The notes: generated by a model not told the origin, from the letters alone. 64,000 nucleotides of DNA from FEN-1219 sp963728995 (GCA_963728995.1 CAVSMD010000002.1:744001-808000), one strand, 5' to 3'. Positions 1 to 10,372 are shown, counted from the first letter of the stretch. Program-made: numbers and translations.

Positions 1-743
1 ACCGAGCGCTTACGCGTCTCCTCCGAGACCTCCGGCAGCGCCGCAACCGTTGGCTGGCCGATGTGCCGCATCGCCCGATTGATCTTGTCGAGCGCGCCGG
101 CGGGTTGCTTACGTGCGAGCCAGTGCACCGACTCCGGAATCAGGAAAAATACGACAGGGATGAACACCAGCGTCGTGATGCAGCCGAAGTAGAACACCGC
201 GCGCCAATCGTGATCGCGCAACAGCCACGACGCGACCAGGCCGCCGATCGCGCCCACCGCAGGATAGCCGATCGACATCAGCGAGACGGACAGGTGCTTT
301 CTCTTCGCGTTCGAGAATTCCGCGGCAACCGCATTGACCGCGGCCAGCATGCCGCCTATGCCCAAGCCCGTGATGACTCGCCACGACGAGAGCACGATGA
401 GTCCGGTCGAGGTGGATGCACCCTTCGTCGTGGTCGTGACCATGAACATGCCCACGGCCATGACGACGAGGCACCCTAGCACCAGCGGCCGCCGGCCTAC
501 CTTGTCCGCGACGCCGCCGAGGACGATGGAGCCGATGGCCATGCCGACGAGCTCGGCCACGAGCACGAAGCCCAGCGTGGCACGATCGATGCCCCACTCC
601 GCCATGATGCCCGGCGAGGCATAGCTGATCGACAGCACATCGAATCCGTCGAGTCCGTTGAGACCTATGGTGATCGCGATGATGATGATCTGCATCGTCG
701 TCATCGGCGACTTCAAAAGAATGTCACGAGGATCTCTTTGCAC
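1..743 (-). CDS. MFS transporter, aromatic acid:H+ symporter-like (3' end outside window)
   Basis: This is the first ~247 residues of a major facilitator superfamily permease; the rest lies beyond the window edge. It is an inner-membrane secondary transporter. The first helix carries GLDGFDVLSISYASPGI, typical of the AAHS (aromatic acid:H+ symporter) branch, and the loop between helices 2 and 3 carries the MFS signature DKVGRRPLV. Six hydrophobic helices are visible before the cut. I chose a GTG start at 743 because a purine-rich stretch (GGGGGAA) sits about 6 bases upstream; an in-frame ATG 13 codons later is the alternative. Substrate is inferred only from subfamily resemblance: benzoate- or hydroxybenzoate-like acids are plausible, other organic acids cannot be excluded. 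Confidence 0.85.
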   Translation of the reverse strand, partial: MQRDPRDILLKSPMTTMQIIIIAITIGLNGLDGFDVLSISYASPGIMAEWGIDRATLGFVLVAELVGMAIGSIVLGGVADKVGRRPLVLGCLVVMAVGMFMVTTTTKGASTSTGLIVLSSWRVITGLGIGGMLAAVNAVAAEFSNAKRKHLSVSLMSIGYPAVGAIGGLVASWLLRDHDWRAVFYFGCITTLVFIPVVFFLIPESVHWLARKQPAGALDKINRAMRHIGQPTVAALPEVSEETRKRS

Positions 744-922
744 GTACTTTCCCCCGGCTGGCTGTCTTCGGCAGCCTACGACGCTGAGCGTAGCATTTTC
801 CTCACTCGACACCTAATTGCGAAGAATACTCGTCACCATCGACGTGAACGCGTGAGCCGCTTTGCTGCCTGGCTCGAATACGGTATTTTCTCGGTCTCGC
901 CAAAACTGCACGGGACATAATC

Positions 923-1834
923 GTGAATCGGATCAGCGCTGTTCTGCTCGCCAGCAGCCTCGGGATGCTTACCGCGCAGGCGTGCGCACAATGGCCAAGC
1001 TATCCGACCCCGAACGTGCCGAAGAATTCCGACGGCACTCCGAACTTGAAGGCACCCGCTCCACGTACCGCGGAGGGTCATCCCGATCTCACCGGCATCT
1101 GGGAGATTTACTTCAACTCGATCGCCGCAGCGCCACCCCCGGGACAGGCGAGCCCGTCGCGGTCGCTGCAGGACACGGCCGATGGCAGCGGCGCGAATCA
1201 GCTCGGCCTCACACCGAGCAAGCCGCCGACAGATCCGAATGCGCCGCCGCGCGCCACCTTCTTCGACATCGGCGCGAACATCCCCGGCGGCCTGCCTTTT
1301 CAACCGTGGGCGCGCGAGCTTCGGGAGAAACGGGTAGCGGCGAACCAGAAAGACAATCCCGACGCGCACTGCCTGCCGATGGGATTCATGCAGCTGCATG
1401 GGCATCCGCAACCTCGCAAGATCGTGCAGACGCCGAACCTCATCGTCATCATGTACGAGGGCAACCAGGGGTTGCGCCAGATATTTCTCGACGGCAGGCC
1501 GCTACCGAAAGTCGATGAGGATCTGCAGCCTTGGTGGTACGGCTACTCGGTCGGGCACTGGGAGGGCGACACGCTCGTGGTGGAGTCCGTGGGATTTCGC
1601 GACGATGGTTGGCTCGACGTCTTTGGCAGCCCGTTGACGGACCAGGGCAAGCTCATCGAGCGTTGGCGACGGCCCGACTTCGGCCACTTGGAGATCGATG
1701 TCACGGTCGACGATCCGAAGGCCTATACGAAACCTTTCACCGTGCGCGTGAGTCATCAGATCATGCTCGACGAGCAGCTCATCGAATTCATCTGCAACGA
1801 GAATGAGAAATCCTCGCAGAACTACGATCCTTGA
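923..1834 (+). CDS. Exported protein of unknown function, HPDL(S/T)G-W type
   Basis: A 303-residue protein with a clear Sec signal peptide ending near ACAQ. The mature protein starts with a Trp/Pro-rich segment followed by GHPDLTGIWE, a motif seen in a large family of uncharacterised exported proteins common in Acidobacteriota and some Gammaproteobacteria. Conserved-looking blocks include DAHCLPMG, IVIMYEGNQGLRQIF, PWWYGYSVGHWEGDTLVVE and a C-terminal ELIEFICNENE. No catalytic motif is recognised. It starts with GTG at 923. The stop overlaps the ribosome-binding site of the DUF6152 gene, so they are probably co-transcribed. The protein at 2261-3118 is a close paralogue. Confidence 0.85.
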   Translation: MNRISAVLLASSLGMLTAQACAQWPSYPTPNVPKNSDGTPNLKAPAPRTAEGHPDLTGIWEIYFNSIAAAPPPGQASPSRSLQDTADGSGANQLGLTPSKPPTDPNAPPRATFFDIGANIPGGLPFQPWARELREKRVAANQKDNPDAHCLPMGFMQLHGHPQPRKIVQTPNLIVIMYEGNQGLRQIFLDGRPLPKVDEDLQPWWYGYSVGHWEGDTLVVESVGFRDDGWLDVFGSPLTDQGKLIERWRRPDFGHLEIDVTVDDPKAYTKPFTVRVSHQIMLDEQLIEFICNENEKSSQNYDP

Positions 1835-1844
1835 GGAGTACGAA

Positions 1845-2261
1845 ATGAAAGCTCATTGGGTATTCGCTGTCGCTGCCGTCGCCGGCTCGGTCCTGCTGCA
1901 AGGGCCCGCGGCCGCGCACCATTCGTTCGCGGCAGAATTCGATCGAGCGCTGCCGGTCACGGTCACGGGCACGGTCACCAAAGTCGAGTGGGAGAACCCG
2001 CATGCGCGCTTCTACATCGATGCGAAGGACGAGACCACGGGCCAGATCGTGAACTGGGACTTCGAGCTCGCGAGCCCGAATGGCCTCATGCGCCGCGGCT
2101 GGACCCGCAACTCCATGAAGCTCGGCGACACCGTCACGGTTACGGGTCACCGCGCCAAGAACAACCCGCACGTCGGTAACGCGAGCACCGTGACGTTGGC
2201 CAACGGCAAGAAGCTCTTCGCTGGCTCCTCGGCGGAGAACGAGCCCGCGTCCACGCCGTAG
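1845..2261 (+). CDS. DUF6152 family exported protein
   Basis: A 138-residue secreted protein with a signal peptide cleaved near GPAAAHH. The mature N-terminus HHSFAAEFD is the hallmark of DUF6152, followed by a small beta-rich domain (VTVTGTVTKVEWENPHARF and a second strand set around TVTVTGHRAKNN). Function is unknown; an OB-like fold is my inference. The ATG at 1845 is preceded by GAGGAG with 6-base spacing. An in-frame ATG at 1803 lies inside the upstream gene and is less likely. It overlaps the next gene by one base (TAGTG), and is sandwiched between two paralogous exported proteins, which suggests a shared periplasmic role. Confidence 0.88.
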   Translation: MKAHWVFAVAAVAGSVLLQGPAAAHHSFAAEFDRALPVTVTGTVTKVEWENPHARFYIDAKDETTGQIVNWDFELASPNGLMRRGWTRNSMKLGDTVTVTGHRAKNNPHVGNASTVTLANGKKLFAGSSAENEPASTP

Positions 2262-3118
2262 TGAGCACACCGGGGGGAGCGCGGCTCGCGAGCGCCGGAG
2301 TCGGCTGGCTGCTGGCCGGGGGCATCGCCGCCCTGATGGCGACACCGGCCGCCGCGCAGTGGCCGGAGTTCCAGGCTCCAGCTCAACCCCGCAAAGCCGA
2401 CGGCACGGTCAACCTGGACGCGCCGACGCCGCGCGCGGCCGACGGCCATCCGGATCTCTCGGGTGTTTGGGAGCGCGTCGGCCCGGGCGGCCTCACGCCG
2501 GCCTTCGAGGCCTTGCAGTCGAAGGACGGCGGTCCACCGGCGGCCACGTTCTGGAGCCTCGGGGCCGGGCTGCGCGGCGGATTGCCCTACCAGCCGCTCG
2601 CGGCGCAATTGCGCGCCGAGCGGATCGCGAACAACCAGAAGGACAACCCCGACGCCCATTGCCTCCCGATGGGCCTGATGCAGCTACACCTGCATCCGCA
2701 GCCGCGCAAAGTCGTCCAGACCCCCGGCCTGATCGTGATCATGTACGAGGGCAACCAGGGCCTGCGGCAGATCTTCACCGACGGACGGCCCCTGCCAACG
2801 CCCGGCGACGATCTCCAGCCATGGTGGTATGGCTACTCGTCCGGCCACTGGGAAGGCGACACGCTCGTCGTCGAGACCGTGGGATTCCGCGACGACGTGT
2901 GGCTCGACGTCCAGGGCAGCCCCCTGACCAGCCATGGCAAGCTGACCGAGCGGTTCCGGCGGCTAAATTTCGGCACCTTGCAGATCGATGTAACGATAGA
3001 CGATCCAATGGCTTACACGCATCCGTTCACGGTGCGTGTGAACCAACGGCTGTATCCGGACGCCGAGCTCATCGAGTTCATCTGCAACGAGAACGAGCGC
3101 TCGAGCCGGCTCTACTAG
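2261..3118 (+). CDS. Exported protein, paralogue of the 923-1834 product
   Basis: A 285-residue exported protein with signal peptide (cleavage near PAAAQ). It shares nearly every conserved block with the gene at 923: GHPDLSGVWE, NNQKDNPDAHCLPMG, YEGNQGLRQIF, PWWYGYSSGHWEGDTLVVE, GFRDD-WLDV-GSPLT and ELIEFICNENE. The first copy has an extra Ala/Pro/Gly-rich insertion after the GIWE motif; this copy is shorter there. GTG start at 2261 overlaps the DUF6152 stop by one base, indicating translational coupling. The pair probably arose by tandem duplication with DUF6152 kept between. Function unknown. Confidence 0.85.
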   Translation: MSTPGGARLASAGVGWLLAGGIAALMATPAAAQWPEFQAPAQPRKADGTVNLDAPTPRAADGHPDLSGVWERVGPGGLTPAFEALQSKDGGPPAATFWSLGAGLRGGLPYQPLAAQLRAERIANNQKDNPDAHCLPMGLMQLHLHPQPRKVVQTPGLIVIMYEGNQGLRQIFTDGRPLPTPGDDLQPWWYGYSSGHWEGDTLVVETVGFRDDVWLDVQGSPLTSHGKLTERFRRLNFGTLQIDVTIDDPMAYTHPFTVRVNQRLYPDAELIEFICNENERSSRLY

Positions 3119-3227
3119 CGAGCGCGGTCCGCGCCTCCGCACGGCAGATCTTGCGTGGTATAAAGCTGCCGTTCAGCTTCAGCGAGTATCATGGGGTTCG
3201 CCCTATCGGGATGGCCATGACCGGCCA

Positions 3228-4070
3228 TTGGGTGAAGAAGTGCAAGGCATACAGGTTCGTCGCCAACTCGGAATCGTCGCGCTCCTCGCGCTCGGCGTGG
3301 TCGGCTGCAGCCGCGACGAGGTCGCCCCCCCGAGCGCAGCACAGGAATACCGGCCCGCGACACTGCTCGAAGCCGTGCTGCTCGGCGACCGCGCGGCCGT
3401 CGAGAATTTGGTCGCAAACGGTGCGGACGTGAACGCCGCAGAGGACGACGGCACCACTCCGTTGATGCGCGCCGCACATGGCCATTCGCCGGAGATCGTC
3501 AAGCTCTTGATCGACGCCGGCGCGGACGTCGCGGCGCGCAACCGTTATGGCGTCTCGGCTTTGTATCTCGCAGCCCGCAACGGCGACGCAGCCACCACGC
3601 GTGCGCTGCTGGTTGCCGGCCTCGATCCGAATACCGCCCTTCCCGGCGGCGAGACGGCTCTGATGACGGCCGCACGAGCTGGCAATACGGCTGTCGTCGG
3701 TGCGCTGCTGACCGGCAGCAACGCAGTCGACACGCTCGCCGAGCTCGGGACGGACCCGTCGGCGGAGCGTTCGGCCTATAGCGCGGCGGACGACACCGGC
3801 TATGGCGGCACCTCGCGGCCCGTGGCGCGCAGGAATCGCGCCGACGTCAATGCGCGCGAGCGCTGGTACGGTCATACGGCGCTGATGTCGGCCGCCGCCG
3901 CGGGTCAAGCAGACGTGATTCGTCTACTGATCGAAGCCGGCGCCGACGTGAACGCGGTCGACGACGAGGGCGCGAGCGCCCTGTCGTTCGCGCGGTCCAA
4001 CGGCCATGCCGAGGCGGCCACCGCGCTGCTCGCGGCCGGCGCCGGCCCTACCGCCGCACTGCATCCCTGA
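3228..4070 (+). CDS. Ankyrin-repeat lipoprotein
   Basis: A 280-residue protein with a lipoprotein signal: a hydrophobic stretch followed by the lipobox LGVVGC. After it come ankyrin repeats, visible as recurring GADVNA, TPLMRAAHGHSPEIVKLLIDAGADV, SALYLAARNGDAATTRALL (abridged here as units) and, near the C-terminus, TALMSAAAAGQADVIRLL. I count about five repeats, interrupted by a Gly/Ser/Arg-rich insert around residues 175-205. Ankyrin repeats bind proteins; the partner is unknown and the location is a periplasmic membrane leaflet. The longest frame opens with TTG at 3228; GTG at 3240 is an equally possible start. It converges on the TonB receptor gene. Confidence 0.8.
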   Translation: MGEEVQGIQVRRQLGIVALLALGVVGCSRDEVAPPSAAQEYRPATLLEAVLLGDRAAVENLVANGADVNAAEDDGTTPLMRAAHGHSPEIVKLLIDAGADVAARNRYGVSALYLAARNGDAATTRALLVAGLDPNTALPGGETALMTAARAGNTAVVGALLTGSNAVDTLAELGTDPSAERSAYSAADDTGYGGTSRPVARRNRADVNARERWYGHTALMSAAAAGQADVIRLLIEAGADVNAVDDEGASALSFARSNGHAEAATALLAAGAGPTAALHP

Positions 4071-4084
4071 CGCGCGAGCGGCGA

Positions 4085-6172
4085 TTAGAACTTGAACTTC
4101 ACGCCGACGCGTAGCGTCCGGGGCTCCTGAGCGCGGCTCACGCGACAATTCGTCACGTCGCAGTCGATATCGGCCGAGCTCGTCCCGGGTGGGTCGAGCC
4201 CCGGCACGTACGCCGGATACCAGTAGACGATGTCTTTACCGCCGGAGTCCGGCACGTTCAACAGATCCGCATACCAAGTCGCGCGGCCGACCGTGTACGC
4301 GCCGCGAACGCTGAGCGTGGTTTCCCCGCCGGCCCGATGCGCATTGTCCGGTGTCAACGGGTACTCGCCGAGGTAGCGAATGCGCAAGCTGGCCTCCCAG
4401 CGATCCTTGACGGCCTGGATGCCGAACTCCCCCGCGTGCTCGACGGAGCCCTCGATGTAGGGGCCCTCGGGGTTGTCGACGTAGCGCGCGTTGCTGCCGG
4501 TGTACACCGCATCCATGCCGAGCCAGTCCAGCGGCTTCCAGAACAGCGGTGACCTCGTAGCCGTCACGGCGGGAGGCACCCCTCGGCTCCACGGAGTTCG
4601 AGTCGCCGACGAAGATCAGCTCGCTGTCGAGATCCAGCCACCAATACGCCGTGGTGAGCTTCAATGCGCCGACCTCGAAGCGTGCGCCCGCTTCGTAACC
4701 CGTGCCCGGTGACAAGCCCGGCACCGGATCCATCGTATTGACGATGCCGCGCGCATCGTTCGAATGGAAGCCGCGGCCCCAGTTGCCATAGAGCTCGACT
4801 TGCCGATTCAACGCCCAAGCAAGACCGATCTTCGGCGATGCTTGGCTTTCACTCTCGTGGCCGGCAAAGCTGCCCGGCGTCTTCGCCGTCACATCGAAGC
4901 TGTAGGTATCCTCCCGCACCCCACCCATCAGGCGCAGCTTGTCGGTGGGCGACCACGTCGCCTCGGCGAAACCGCTGAGCGACGGCTCCCGAATCGCGTT
5001 CTGCGAAATGTTCTCGATGAATTGCCCTTGATCGTCGTGGTCGACACCCACATTGCCGATGTCGTCGTAGCGAAACTCGCCGCCCACATCGAGCTGGATC
5101 TTTTGGCGATCGACGACGGTACGCAGATACCGGCCGCCGATCGTCGTCCGCCGATCGAACTGATTGATCTGATAGTCGTAGGTCGGATTCGACTGCATGT
5201 GCCAGTCGTAGTACTGCAGATACGTCGACGCCTGCCATTTGTTCCCATCGAGCTGCGCGGTGCCGATCCAGCGCGAGGTGTTGCCGTCGGCCGTGGGATC
5301 GAGCGCGCAGAACGCGTCGGGACACACCGAGGTGCCGATCGCACGCTCGGGGATCTGCTCCGTCGGGATGCCAGTTGCCGTCGTAGCCCCACATCGTGAC
5401 GGCCAGCTTGCCGAACTCGGTCGGGCGCAGGTATTTGCCCCAAAGCGCCGTATGAGCGAGCCCCTCCGCTTCTTGCCACGGGCCGTCGTAGGACTTCCGC
5501 TCGATGAGCCCGGTCAGGCTCGCGTCGTTGGCGAGCTCCTTCGTGCCGCCGGCCGCGAGCCTGCCATAGCCGTACTGGCCGGCCTCGACGCCGACGAACG
5601 GCGCATCGAGCCGCTCGATCGTCGAGATGAAGGAGGCGCCGGCCATCGAGAAGTCGCCGAGATCGGCCCGGTAGGGCCCTTTGCGGTAGTCGATGCGCTC
5701 CACGGCCTCCGGCATCATGCCGTTGACGTCGAGGTAGCCTTGCCCGTGGCCATGCGAGCGCAGGTTCCACGGCATCCCGTCGACGTAGGTCGTGAAGTCG
5801 GTGCCGTGATCGAGGTTGAAGCCGCGCAGGAAATACTGGTTGGCCTTGCCGCTGCCCGAATGCTGCACCGCAATCAGACCGGGCACGGCCTCGAGCAGCT
5901 CGGCCACGCGCAACATCGGGCGAACGGCCAGATCGGCGCCGCCGACCGTCCCCTCGCTCGCCGCCTCGGCGCGACCGAGCAGCTGCATGCTGCGGCCGAA
6001 TACGACGATCTCCTCGAGCTGATCCGCCGAGGACGGCGGGCTCGCGGGTTGCTGATCCTGGGTTGCCTGGCTCTGGCGCCGGTGCCGCGTCCTGTTGCGC
6101 GGGTGCGGCAAAGCTGAGCAACGCCAACGCCGCGCCGCCGGCCATCGTCGAGAGTCTCGTCGGTCGATGCAT
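4085..6172 (-). CDS. TonB-dependent outer-membrane receptor (three frameshifts)
   Basis: Reads as one ~695-residue receptor spread over successive frames. Signal peptide from ATG at 6172 (hydrophobic core then SFAAPAQ), first break near 6070; then a TonB-box-like LEEIVVFGRS and plug domain (VAELLEAVPGLIAVQH, FLRGFNLDHGTD, YVDGMPWNLRS, IDYRKGPYRADLGDFSMAGA); second break near 5360; beta-barrel with GVREDTYSFD, GWGRGFHSNDARG-like strands; third break near 4540; and a C-terminal barrel ending in GVKFKF, a normal outer-membrane C-terminal aromatic. It would import a siderophore, vitamin or other large ligand; plug motifs such as RGFNLDHGTDF resemble receptors of the carbohydrate/unknown class rather than a classic siderophore receptor. 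No FecI/FecR genes are adjacent. All parts are intact-looking, so sequencing indels are the likelier cause of the breaks. Confidence 0.82.
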
Positions 6173-6384
6173 GGTCGAATTCCAGCCGCCGCGACATCCT
6201 ACCGCGTCGGCAGAGCGCATCGTGACGGCGTTGTCCTCTGTGAGCCCGTCGGAGGCCGCGAATGGTGGCAGCCACCCCTCGCCGTGTCACGCTAATAACA
6301 GTTCTTTTAACCGCTAAGGACCCCCGAGCGCCGCTGCCAGGCTCGGTTATAGTAGCGGCCGACCTCCGCCCGCGAACGAGAACC

Positions 6385-6815
6385 ATGAGCAAAGTACACA
6401 AGGGCAGCTGCTTCTGCGGCGCGATCTCCATTACCGTCACCGGCGAGCCGGTCGCCATGGGCTACTGTCACTGCGAATCGTGCCGACACTGGTCGGCCGA
6501 GCCCGGTCACGGCCTACTCCCTGTGGCGACCCGAGGCCGTGAAGATCACCGGCGGCGCCGATTCATCTCGGCACGTTCAACAAGACCCCGCAAAGCTCCC
6601 GCAAGTGGTGCAAGACGTGCGGCGGCCACCTCATGAGCGAGCTGCCGAAGCTGCGCCTCGTCGACGTCTATCCGGCCGTGCTGCCGACCCTCGACTTCAG
6701 GCCCCGCGAGCACATTCATTATCAGGAGGCCGTGCTGCGGATCGTGGACCCGCTGCCGAAGCACAAGGATCTGCCGAAGTCCGCCGGCGGCTCGGGCGTG
6801 CTCTTGCCTTCGTAG
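6385..6815 (+). CDS. GFA / CENP-V-type zinc protein (two frameshifts)
   Basis: A ~140-residue glutathione-dependent formaldehyde-activating-enzyme-like protein. The N-terminal frame carries the zinc motifs GSCFCGAI and CHCESCRHWS; after a break near 6505 the sequence continues as YSLWRPEAVKITGG in a second frame, then after a break near 6565 as LGTFNKTPQSSRKWCKTCGG and the C-terminal part starting MSELPKLR. The CxC, CxxC and CxxC spacing matches the family, whose members act on glutathione adducts or have no proven activity. ATG at 6385 is the natural start. Formaldehyde metabolism is only a family-name inference. Confidence 0.78.
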
Positions 6816-6817
6816 CG

Positions 6818-8255
6818 CTACAGCAGCAGCGCCGACGCCAGCGCCAGGAAGATCAGGAACCCCATGCTGTCGGTGATGGCCGTCAGCAGGATGCTGCTGC
6901 CCATGACGGGGTCGCGCCCGAGCCGCTCGAGCACGAACGGGCACAGCACGCCGACCGACGCCGCCACGAGCATGTTCAGCAGCATGGCGGACGCCATGAC
7001 GGCGGCGAGCCCCAGCGAGTGATACAGCAGCAGCGTCACGACGGCCATCACGATGCCCCAGAGCGCGCCGTTGATCATGCCGATCGTGAGCTCCTTGCGC
7101 AGCAGGAACAGCATGTTGCTGACGTTCAGCTGCGACAGGGCGATGCCGCGAATCACGAGCGCGACCGTCTGGTTGCCGGTGTTGCCGCCGATGCTCGCGA
7201 CGATCGGCATCAGCGCCGCGAGCGCCGTCAGCTGCGCGATCGAGCCTTCGAAGCGACCGACCACGCGCGAGGCGATGAACGCCGTCAGCAGGTTCACGCC
7301 GAGCCACGCCAGCCGCTTGCGCCCGCTCTGCCAAATCGGCGCGAACAGATCCTCGTCCTCGCTCAAGCCGACCTGCGACAACGCCTGCTTGAACGAGTCC
7401 TGCTTCATGTGCTCGAGCACCGCGTCGACCGTCAGCATGCCCACGACCTGGTTGTGCAGATTCACGACCGGCGCGGAGATCAGGTCGTAGCGCTCGAACA
7501 CCTCGGCCGCGTCGTCGTCCGTATCGCTGGTGAGAAAGTGCGCCGGGGCGGCATCCATGACCTGACTGACGAGCAGCTTTCCGTCGCGCACCAGCAGCTG
7601 GTCGAGCGGCAGGGTGCCCTGCAGGACGGAGTTGCGGTCGACCACGATCAGCGAGGTGAGCTGCGGCGGCAAGCTGCCGCGGCGGCGCAACGAGGCGACG
7701 GCCTCCTCCAGCGTGACGTCGGCGCGCACCGTGACGACATCGAGCTGCATGATCGCGCCGACGCTGCCTTCCGGAAACGACAGCACCGATTGCACCTCGG
7801 CGCGCTCGTGCGTGCTCAGCTGCGCGAGCACGGCATCGACGCGGTCGCGCGGCAGGTCCTGCACGAGGTCGGCGAAGTCCTCGGCGTCCATCTGCCGGCC
7901 GAGCGCTATCAGCTCGGGCTCGTCCAGCGAGCCCGACCAGCGACGTGCGGATCGGCGCCGCCAGCTCGAGCAGGATCGCCCCGCGCCGGTCGCGATGAAT
8001 CAGGTGCCAGGCCGCGATGCGCTGCTCCTGCCGCAGGCTTTCGAGTACGAATGCGGCGTCGGCCGGATGCAGGCCATTGAGCTTCTTCTCGAGCTCGACC
8101 GCATGTTGACGCTCGACGAGCGACTGAACGAGCGCGTGCTTGCGAGTATCCGTGCGCGCCACGAGCTGATGCACGAGCGCCTGACGATCGAGCAACGCCA
8201 TGACGTCCTTCAGCGTCGCGTCGAGAGTCTTGTGGTGCTCGCCTTCGCTGCGCAC
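6818..8255 (-). CDS. mgtE: Magnesium transporter MgtE (one frameshift)
   Basis: Homodimeric Mg2+ channel of the inner membrane. The first ~110 residues (GTG at 8255, with GGAGAA upstream) form the start of the superhelical MgtE_N domain, including HPADAAFVLESL. After a break near 7930 the frame resumes with SLDEPELIALGRQ and EDFADLVQDLPRDRVDAVL, then a CBS pair (MQLDVVTVRADVTLEEAV; LVSQVMDAAPAHFL; NLHNQVVGMLTVDAVLEHM) and five transmembrane segments with the selectivity region ASIGGNTGNQT and AITDSMGFLIFL. Total length of about 478 residues is close to normal for the family. It is convergent with the GFA gene with only two bases between stops. Confidence 0.9.
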
Positions 8256-8312
8256 GAAACGCGTTCTCCAGGCCGGAGATCTTCGGCCCGCGCTAGTGTA
8301 CCCGCGCCAAAG

Positions 8313-9699
8313 CTATGGCGCCGATGGCGCGTGGTCGTCGATGAGGACTCGAGCGAGATCCTGCTGCTCGCGCTGGCGCACGCGCACGATGAGGAACGCC
8401 GCGACGATCGCGAGACCCGCGACGAAGCCCCACCAGAGGCCCTCGGCACCGAAGCGGAGACCGAAGCCGAGCCAGAGACTGACCGGCAAGCCGATGCACC
8501 AGAATCCGACGAGGTTCGCGATGATCGGGACGCGCGTATCCCCGAGCCCTCGGAGCAGGCCGATGGCCACGACCTGCAACCCGTCGAACACCTGGAAGAC
8601 GCCGGCGATCGGCAGGAGCGCGGCCGCCAACTGCAAGCACGGCGAGATCGCGCGTATAGAGTCCGGCCAGCGAACGCGGCACGCCGATCAGCAGCACGGC
8701 CATGACGGCCATGAAGCCCGCGCCGACCCCGAGCGCCGTCAGCGTCGATCGATGAACCCCGCCGGGATCGTTGCGGCCCACGGCGTGACCCACGATGACG
8801 GTGGCCGCCGACGACACCCCGAGCGGCACCATGAATGTCAGCGACGCGAGATTGATCGCGATCTGGTGGGCCGCCACTTGGACGACTCCGAGCCACCCCA
8901 TGAGCAGCGCCACGGTGCTGAACACGCCGCCCTCGAGCGTCAGCTGGCCACCGATCGGCGCGCCGAGTCTCAGCATGCGGCCGAGCGGCCGGAGCGCGAA
9001 CACATTCGGAGCGAGCCGCCGTAGATACAGGCCGAGCTCGCGCCAGCCGAGGGCGACCAGCAGGACGACCATGAACCAGCGGCTCGCCGTCGTGGCCCAG
9101 GCGGAGCCGAGCACACCGAGCGCCGGAAAACCGCCCTTGCCGAAGATCCAGAGGTAGTTCAGCGCGGCGTTCAGCAGGTTCGATACGACGATCGTCACGA
9201 CCAGCGGTAGCAGGCGCCGATGCGCTTGCAGCGTCTGGCGCAGCACGACGAACACCAGGAACGCCGGGACGCTCGGAATCACACGATGAACGTACGCGGC
9301 CGCGGCCGGGACGATCGGGGCCGGCTGCCCGACGAGCTCCAGCACGGGCCGAACCGCGAGAAGCGCGAGCATCGCGGGGATCGCCAGAAGCAACGAAAGC
9401 AACAGGCCGCGCTGCAGGCCACGGTGCACCGCAAGCTCGTCATTGGCGCCCAGCGCTTGCGCGACGATCGGATCGAGCGCGAACAGCACGCCCATCCCGA
9501 AGAGCGAGAACGACAAGAAAAACACGTTGCCGAGCGCGACCGCAGCCAGCGCCTCGGGCGAGACCCGACCCACCATCAGGGTGTCGACCACGCCCATGAG
9601 CATCGTGCCGACCTGGATCAGCACGAGCGGCACCGCGAGCCGGAACAACGCGATGACGTCGGCACGTGTCGGAACATGCTTCGCGGTTACGAGGGACAT
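8313..9699 (-). CDS. MATE family efflux transporter (one frameshift)
   Basis: A ~460-residue multidrug and toxin extrusion antiporter with twelve expected transmembrane segments. Typical features are LVLIQVGTMLMGVVDTLMVG in helix 1, PIVAQALGAND after helix 2, and APIGGQLTLEGGVFS opening the second half. The frame breaks near 8640 (after YTRDLAVL) and resumes as LQLAAALLPIAGVFQVFDG, ending in a charged tail. It would export cationic or organic compounds against H+ or Na+; the NorM-like length fits. Start: ATG at 9699 preferred; an in-frame GTG at 9708 is possible. No clear Shine-Dalgarno decides between them. Confidence 0.88.
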
Positions 9700-9830
9700 G
9701 GCAGCCACCGGCGCGGGGTGCGCAGCTTATCCTAGCGGCCGGGAGAATTCTCGGCGGGGCGTATGTTCAATGCCCGCCGGCGGCGCTAGGCTGTGCGGAC
9801 GAGCGGCCTTCTCGGTACAGGGGAAACAAG

Positions 9831-10364
9831 ATGAACGTTGCGGCAGGACTCAAAGCATTCGTCTTCGCAGGCGTGGTCGCGGGCTGCGGCATGCTCGCGC
9901 CGGCTCGTGCGCAAGCTCCGGCCAGTAGCGACGACCCCGCGGCGCTGCGCGCGCAGATCGAACATTTGCAGAGCATCGCACCCAGCCAGGGCGTCGCCAT
10001 GACCGAGGTTGCCTATAACTTCAACAACCTGTGGTTCGCGGCGCAGGCCGGGAACTGGCCGCTCGCGCAATTCTATTTCGGCGACACCCGCGGCCGCCTG
10101 CGCTGGGCCCTGCGTATCGTGCCGGTACGCAAGATCTCGACCGGCCAGCTCGAGCTGCAACCGTTTCTCGACGGGCTCGAGAAGCAGCAGCTCACGAAGC
10201 TCGGCGAAACGATCATGGCGAAAGACTTGCCGGCGTTCCAGGCGGCATACAAAGCCACGCTCGAAGGGTGTCACGCGTGTCACACGGCGAGCGAGAAGCC
10301 CTACCTCGATGTGCAGGTGCCGACCGCGCCTGCCGAGCCGATGATGCATTTCGCGCCGCACTGA
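9831..10364 (+). CDS. Small exported c-type haem protein (CHACH)
   Basis: A 177-residue exported protein with signal peptide (cleavage near PARAQ) and one haem-binding motif CHACH near the C-terminus, within TLEGCHACHTAS. The rest is predicted helical (IEHLQSIAPSQGVAMTEV, FYFGDTRGRLRWALRI, QLTKLGETIMAKDL). A single CxxCH close to the end of a helical protein recalls cytochrome c' (class II), but similarity is too weak to be definite. ATG at 9831 follows AGGGGA at good spacing. The gene at 46827-47393 encodes a second protein of similar layout. It would sit in the periplasm and take part in electron transfer or gas/ligand binding. Confidence 0.75.
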   Translation: MNVAAGLKAFVFAGVVAGCGMLAPARAQAPASSDDPAALRAQIEHLQSIAPSQGVAMTEVAYNFNNLWFAAQAGNWPLAQFYFGDTRGRLRWALRIVPVRKISTGQLELQPFLDGLEKQQLTKLGETIMAKDLPAFQAAYKATLEGCHACHTASEKPYLDVQVPTAPAEPMMHFAPH

Positions 10365-10372
10365 GCGGCGCT

